Source: Alphaproteobacteria bacterium (lineage in GTDB: Bacteria; Pseudomonadota; Alphaproteobacteria; CACIAM-22H2). Taken from it: a DNA stretch of 10,361 bases. Both the position numbers and the translations under genes were made by a program. The notes under the pieces were generated by a model, which did not search any database, was not told the DNA's origin, and saw only the letters and a list, made by a program, of their open reading frames with translations. Positions 7,720 through 10,361 of this stretch are shown one piece after another (position 1 is the stretch's first letter; the number at the start of each line of letters is the position of its first letter). Where the stretch lies: positions 1-10,361 of the forward strand of contig VGDA01000088.1 in NCBI GenBank assembly GCA_016869915.1. Direction: 5' to 3'.

Positions 7720-8484
7720 ATGGCCAAGGTCGTTTCGATCCTCTCCGGGAAGGGCGGCGTCGGAAAGACGTTCCTCACCGCCAACCTCGCGCACGCCGTG
7801 GCGCTCCAGCGGCGCAGCGTTCTCGTGTTCGACGGCGACCTCGGCCTCGCCAACATCGACATCCAGATCGGGCTGGTCACGAAGCGCCACATCAACGATT
7901 TCGTTCTCGGCGAAGCGACGTTCGAGGACGTGGTGGCCCATTCCCAGTCGATCGGCTGCTCGGTGATAAGCGGCCGCCCGTCCCATGGCATCATCGTCAA
8001 CACGACGCCGCTGGAGCGGCGACGGATCAAGGAAGCGCTGGCGCGCGCGGCGCTGGCCTACGACGTCCTCTTCATCGACCTCGGCGCCGGGATCGAGGCC
8101 AACGTCATCGACTTCGTCGACCTGTCCGACATCGTCCTTCTGGTCGTCAAGCCCGAGCCAACGTCGATCATGGACGCCTACGCCGTCGTCAAGGCGCTTC
8201 CCTTCGCGCTGCGCTCTCGCATCGTCATCACGCCCAACATGGTCCAGACAGCCATCGAGGCGGACACGCTCACCCGGCAGTTCGGCGGCGTGCTGCGTCG
8301 GTTCCTGCAGGCCGAGCCGCGATCCCTGGGGTTCGTGCGCGCGGATGCGAGCGTGTCCCTTGCCATCCGCAGGCAGCAGCCGATCTCGACGTGCTTTCCC
8401 GCGAGCACGGCGGCCGTCGACATCCGCGCCCTCGCGGACCGGATACTCGTCGACCAGTTCGTCCCGCGGCCCGCGACGGCCTGA
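7720..8484 (+). CDS. flhG: FlhG/FleN-like MinD-family ATPase (flagellar number regulator)
   Basis: FlhG is a membrane-associated MinD/ParA-type ATPase that limits flagellar number and acts on FlhF in other bacteria. The 254 residues show the deviant Walker A SGKGGVGKT (9-17) with its signature Lys (K11), the switch I region DGDLGLANID (38-47), the Walker B FIDLGAGI (118-125), and a PEPTSIMDAYAVVK segment (145-158) strongly typical of FlhG and related ATPases. The start is fixed: the frame is closed by a TAA at 7684-7686 and has no start codon between there and 7720. The product therefore begins directly with the P-loop strand and lacks the N-terminal extension with the DQAxxLR motif known from other FlhG proteins. 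It follows flhF by 7 bases with no clear ribosome binding site, so translation probably depends on flhF. Confidence 0.88.
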   Translation: MAKVVSILSGKGGVGKTFLTANLAHAVALQRRSVLVFDGDLGLANIDIQIGLVTKRHINDFVLGEATFEDVVAHSQSIGCSVISGRPSHGIIVNTTPLERRRIKEALARAALAYDVLFIDLGAGIEANVIDFVDLSDIVLLVVKPEPTSIMDAYAVVKALPFALRSRIVITPNMVQTAIEADTLTRQFGGVLRRFLQAEPRSLGFVRADASVSLAIRRQQPISTCFPASTAAVDIRALADRILVDQFVPRPATA

Positions 8485-8494
8485 AGGCGCGTCG
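8474..8494. terminator. Candidate hairpin at the flhG stop codon
   Basis: CGACGGCC (8474-8481) pairs with GGC-G-CGTCG (8486-8494), an 8-bp GC stem with one bulged G (8489) and a TGAA loop that contains the flhG stop. Neither strand has a T-run after it, so it is not a classic intrinsic terminator. Its position at the end of the operon and between two convergent genes makes a role in transcript ending or 3'-end protection possible. Confidence 0.3.
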
Positions 8495-8504
8495 GGAGGG
8501 GCGG

Positions 8505-8783
8505 TCAGAGATGCCGGAACACGCCCTGCAGCGCCTCGCGCTCGGCCAGCGCATCCGGCCCCTCAGCCGCCGGGGGCGGCGGCGCGCCGTACTCGTTCCC
8601 GTACAGCTCGTCCGCCATCGCCATCGCGGCGAGCAGGATGAGCTCCGCGGGCGTCAGCATCGCGTCCCCGCCGGACTGCTGCTCGGCGAGCTTCCTCACC
8701 TTGTCGGCCAGGAACCGGCAATAGGGCTCGTCCTCGGCCCTGCAGTTGAGCTTGATGATCTCGCCGCCGAATTCGACGTTCAC
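8505..8783 (-). CDS. zapA: ZapA-like cell division protein
   Basis: ZapA binds FtsZ in the cytoplasm and promotes bundling of its filaments at the division site. The 92-residue product has the ZapA N-terminal pattern: a short strand with VEFGG (3-7), a second strand with KLNCRAEDE (11-19), a helix LADKVRKLAE (25-34), and then the long helix LTPAELILLAAMAMADEL (43-60). The C-terminal part is shorter than in ZapA proteins with a long coiled coil and has a Pro run (69-71). I chose the GTG whose complement lies at 8781-8783 because GGGAGGAA stands directly upstream; a further in-frame GTG at 8810 would add nine residues outside the family pattern. It is convergent to flhG, with 20 bases between the stops. 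Expression is independent of the flagellar operon and would start from the divergent spacer 8784-8901. Confidence 0.78.
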   Translation of the reverse strand: MNVEFGGEIIKLNCRAEDEPYCRFLADKVRKLAEQQSGGDAMLTPAELILLAAMAMADELYGNEYGAPPPPAAEGPDALAEREALQGVFRHL

Positions 8784-8788
8784 GGCAG

Positions 8789-8796
8789 TTCCTCCC
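8789..8796 (-). promoter_or_regulatory. Ribosome binding site deciding the zapA start
   Basis: Read on the minus strand this is GGGAGGAA, ending 5 bases before the GTG at 8783. It is among the best Shine-Dalgarno matches in the window and supports the shorter, 92-residue form. Confidence 0.6.
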
Positions 8797-8862
8797 GCGC
8801 AGCTATCCACCCCAAGTCACTAGCGGCAAGCGCGACGGGCGCGATGTTTGATGTCGCCGCAG

Positions 8863-8893
8863 CGGACCGGTTTCCTGTCGGACCGGACCGGTT
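8863..8893. repeat. Direct repeat CGGACCGGTT, two copies 21 bases apart
   Basis: CGGACCGGTT occurs at 8863-8872 and 8884-8893, each containing the palindrome ACCGGT (8866-8871 and 8887-8892), with a partial third copy CGGACCGG at 8879-8886. The 21-base period equals two helical turns, and the pair lies in the divergent spacer just before the ATG at 8902, a layout that would suit an operator. It could also be coding if the next gene starts at the in-frame ATG at 8851. No protein is known to me for this site. Confidence 0.35.
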
Positions 8894-8901
8894 CGACGGC
8901 C

Positions 8902-9252
8902 ATGGCTGACGTCCTACACGCGGTCGAGGCCGCGCTGTTCCTCGTGATCGCCTCGGGTGTGGAGGCGCCTGCCTCCTGCTCGTCGGCGTCCGCGACGGTG
9001 GTCGAGTGCGGCGCGCGGGGCGTGGTGGCCATGCAGCCGGACGGTTCTGTCATGCTGCCGGGGCGGCTCCGCGTCGACAGGTCCAGGGCGGACGCCATCA
9101 GGTTCTCGAACGGGATCGAGGGCTGGCGTGGCGCGACGGGCTGGATCTCCTTCAGCAACGGCTTGTCGGTCCGGCGGGAGCAGGGGCGCTGGCGTTTCTC
9201 GGGCGGCCTGTCCTGCATGCAGGTCGGGTCCGATCGCGGGACCTGCCGGTGA
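8902..9252 (+). CDS. Small probable exported protein with two Cys pairs and FS(N/G)G repeats, function unknown
   Basis: I do not recognise the family. From the ATG at 8902 the product is 116 residues, with a hydrophobic N-terminal stretch (ALFLVIASGV, 11-20) that could be a signal sequence or anchor. Four cysteines form two pairs with equal spacing, C26/C36 and C105/C115, which fits disulfide bonding outside the cytoplasm. The middle has three repeats of the form FS(N/G)G(I/L) starting at F68, F84 and F99, separated by 16 and 15 residues, with WRG, GW and GRW between them; this suggests short beta-repeats. Codon third positions are nearly all G or C, supporting real coding. The start is uncertain: ATG 8851 and TTG 8848 are in frame and equally GC-rich, and none of these has a strong ribosome binding site. 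Its stop overlaps the GTG of the next gene (GTGA, 9249-9252), so the two are probably co-translated. Confidence 0.6.
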   Translation: MADVLHAVEAALFLVIASGVEAPASCSSASATVVECGARGVVAMQPDGSVMLPGRLRVDRSRADAIRFSNGIEGWRGATGWISFSNGLSVRREQGRWRFSGGLSCMQVGSDRGTCR

Positions 9253-9908
9253 ACCGGGCCATGCTGGTCCGGGCGATCGCATGCGCGTTCGTGCTGCTGG
9301 CCGCGCCTGCCCGCGCCCAGGCCCCGGCAGGCGGGGGAAGCGAGCCGCCGCCCGCGGCTGCCGCGGACTGGATCGGCGCCGTGACGCGTGACCGTTTCAC
9401 CGACGCTACGTGGCGGATGGCGGCGGGGCGCGCGAGCGGCGATCGAGGCAACCTCTACGAACTGAGGGTTTCCTGCAGGCGCGACGGGGCGCGGCGGGAC
9501 CTGGAGACGGAATTCGTCGTGTTCGACGCCGAGCGCAAGCCGCTCGTACCGGAGTGGGACATCGACCGCAGGACCGGCGCTGCGCTCCGCATGCTGCGAT
9601 GGCGGCTCGATCGGCAGCCAGCCTCGACCATACGCGCCATGCCGACGGACAGCGACAACGCCGCGCGGATCGACGACTGGTCCTGGCGCAACATCGAGAT
9701 GGGCATGCGCGCCGAGGAGCGCGCGCGTCGCGCCAACGCGGACCGCATCGCCTTCCTCGCCGCGCTCCGGCGAGGGCAGCGTCTTCTCCTCGGCGACCTC
9801 GTGGAAGGCGAGATCGTCGAATTCGCCCTGCCCGGAGCGGGGGCGGATGGCGCCTGCCCGCTCTGCGAGGCGATCGACGACTGCCTGCGCGCGATCCCGC
9901 GGCCCTAG
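9249..9908 (+). CDS. Exported protein of unknown function with C-terminal CxxC
   Basis: I do not recognise this protein. The 219 residues begin with a good Sec-type signal peptide: a basic start, a hydrophobic core (about 10-20) and a probable cleavage site ARA after A23. A Pro/Ala-rich spacer (24-40) follows, then a mixed domain with a LYELRVSC strand (69-76), a beta segment LETEFVVF (85-92) and a Trp/Arg-rich charged helical region (about 100-175). The end contains CPLC (203-206) and C212, so together with C76 there are four cysteines in the mature part. The GTG at 9249 overlaps the previous stop in GTGA; an ATG at 9261 would make a protein four residues shorter with the same signal peptide. 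Shared export features and coupling suggest it works with the upstream small protein in the periplasm. A flagellar role is inferred from location only. Confidence 0.7.
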   Translation: MNRAMLVRAIACAFVLLAAPARAQAPAGGGSEPPPAAAADWIGAVTRDRFTDATWRMAAGRASGDRGNLYELRVSCRRDGARRDLETEFVVFDAERKPLVPEWDIDRRTGAALRMLRWRLDRQPASTIRAMPTDSDNAARIDDWSWRNIEMGMRAEERARRANADRIAFLAALRRGQRLLLGDLVEGEIVEFALPGAGADGACPLCEAIDDCLRAIPRP

Positions 9909-10345
9909 CGGACGGAGAAGCGCGTGAAGGACACGGACTCCACCGCGTCGAGGCTGACGACCTCGTTGATCACCGAGCCGATCGTGCCGGCGACATCCTC
10001 GCGGTCGATCGACTGACGGCGGTCGAGCCAGAGGAGTGTGAGGCGATGGCGGATCAGCATGGCGGCGAAGCGCTGCGCGTCGGCGCCGAACGCATGCGGG
10101 CCGGTTCCGTCGAGCGTCGCGCGATGCTCCTCGCGGAACCTGACGAAGGGCTCGATCACGATGCGGCCCTTGCCGTTGTGCATCACGATCGGGTCGAGCT
10201 TGTGGAAGCCGACGAAGGGCTGCGCGCTCCCCGAGTGGTTCGGCGCGGGATCCGCTGCGCGCGCGCCGCGGGACGCCGGCGCCGCCAGGGCGAGCGCCAC
10301 CAGCGCCAGCGTCGCGATGGTCCGGTGTCGATCCATGGAGCGCAT
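9905..10345 (-). CDS. Exported FliL-like protein (tentative)
   Basis: The 146-residue product starts with a basic segment and a hydrophobic stretch (about 9-24) ending in ARA (28-30), read as a cleavable signal peptide or possibly a membrane anchor. The remainder follows the layout of the FliL periplasmic domain: a strand with KLDPIVMHNGKGRIVIEP (49-66), a central helical part around RFAAMLIRHRLTLLWLD (92-108), a helix with INEVV (126-130) and a last strand VESVSFTRFSV (135-145), close to the VxxVxFTxFVV end of FliL. FliL sits at the stator near the basal body and supports motor torque. No motif is diagnostic, so the family call is cautious. The frame is open to the right window edge, but the ATG at 10345 (or ATG at 10336) agrees with the signal peptide; neither has a clear ribosome binding site. 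The stop overlaps that of the convergent gene. Confidence 0.6.
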   Translation of the reverse strand: MRSMDRHRTIATLALVALALAAPASRGARAADPAPNHSGSAQPFVGFHKLDPIVMHNGKGRIVIEPFVRFREEHRATLDGTGPHAFGADAQRFAAMLIRHRLTLLWLDRRQSIDREDVAGTIGSVINEVVSLDAVESVSFTRFSVR

Positions 10346-10361
10346 GTTGCCGGGGCGGATC

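Noticed and set aside
8784..8847. Sigma54 promoter for zapA on the minus strand around TTGC
   Set aside because: The matching -24 GG is absent (CC at that distance).
8820..9218. Minus-strand open frame (132 codons) opposite the small exported protein
   Set aside because: It has no ordered hydrophobic pattern or repeats, whereas the plus strand shows GC-rich third positions, a hydrophobic N-terminus, paired cysteines, repeats and coupling to the next gene.

Overview
This window is part of a flagellar gene cluster from a GC-rich bacterium, most likely an alphaproteobacterium. Two things point there: the order fliH-fliN-flbD-flhA-flhF-flhG, and a sigma54 activator whose receiver domain has lost its phosphorylation residues, as in the FlbD family. 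Codons end almost always in G or C throughout, and I see no break in base composition, IS element, tRNA, rRNA or CRISPR array.

Layout. Positions 1-2145 hold the 3' part of a large fliD (filament cap) gene that runs off the left edge. After an 88-base gap comes a tightly packed plus-strand operon (2234-8484): fliH, fliN, flbD, flhA, flhF and flhG. Its gaps are 1, 3 and 7 bases, and two junctions overlap (8 bases at flbD/flhA, 1 base at flhF). Convergent to it on the minus strand is a small zapA-like cell-division gene (8505-8783). On the other side of a 118-base divergent spacer lie two translationally coupled plus-strand genes for probable exported proteins of unknown function (8902-9252 and 9249-9908). 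The last gene (9905-10345, minus strand) encodes a short exported protein with a FliL-like pattern. It ends tail to tail with the previous gene inside one CTAG tetranucleotide.

How the genes work together. FliH regulates the export ATPase, FlhA is the export gate that receives substrates, FliN is part of the rotor C-ring, and FliD caps the growing filament. FlbD would couple transcription of later flagellar genes to assembly. FlhF and FlhG set position and number of polar flagella in other bacteria, and ZapA stabilises FtsZ, so the 3' end of the operon places flagellar-siting and division genes side by side.

Most notable points: an FlbD receiver with every phospho-switch residue replaced; an FlhF with an intact P-loop but no DTAGR motif, paired with an FlhG that lacks the N-terminal extension used elsewhere to stimulate FlhF; and an unrecognised Cys-paired exported protein with three FS(N/G)G repeats. 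I found no clearly new multi-gene system. The exported-protein pair is the most likely place for undescribed flagellar-associated biology.
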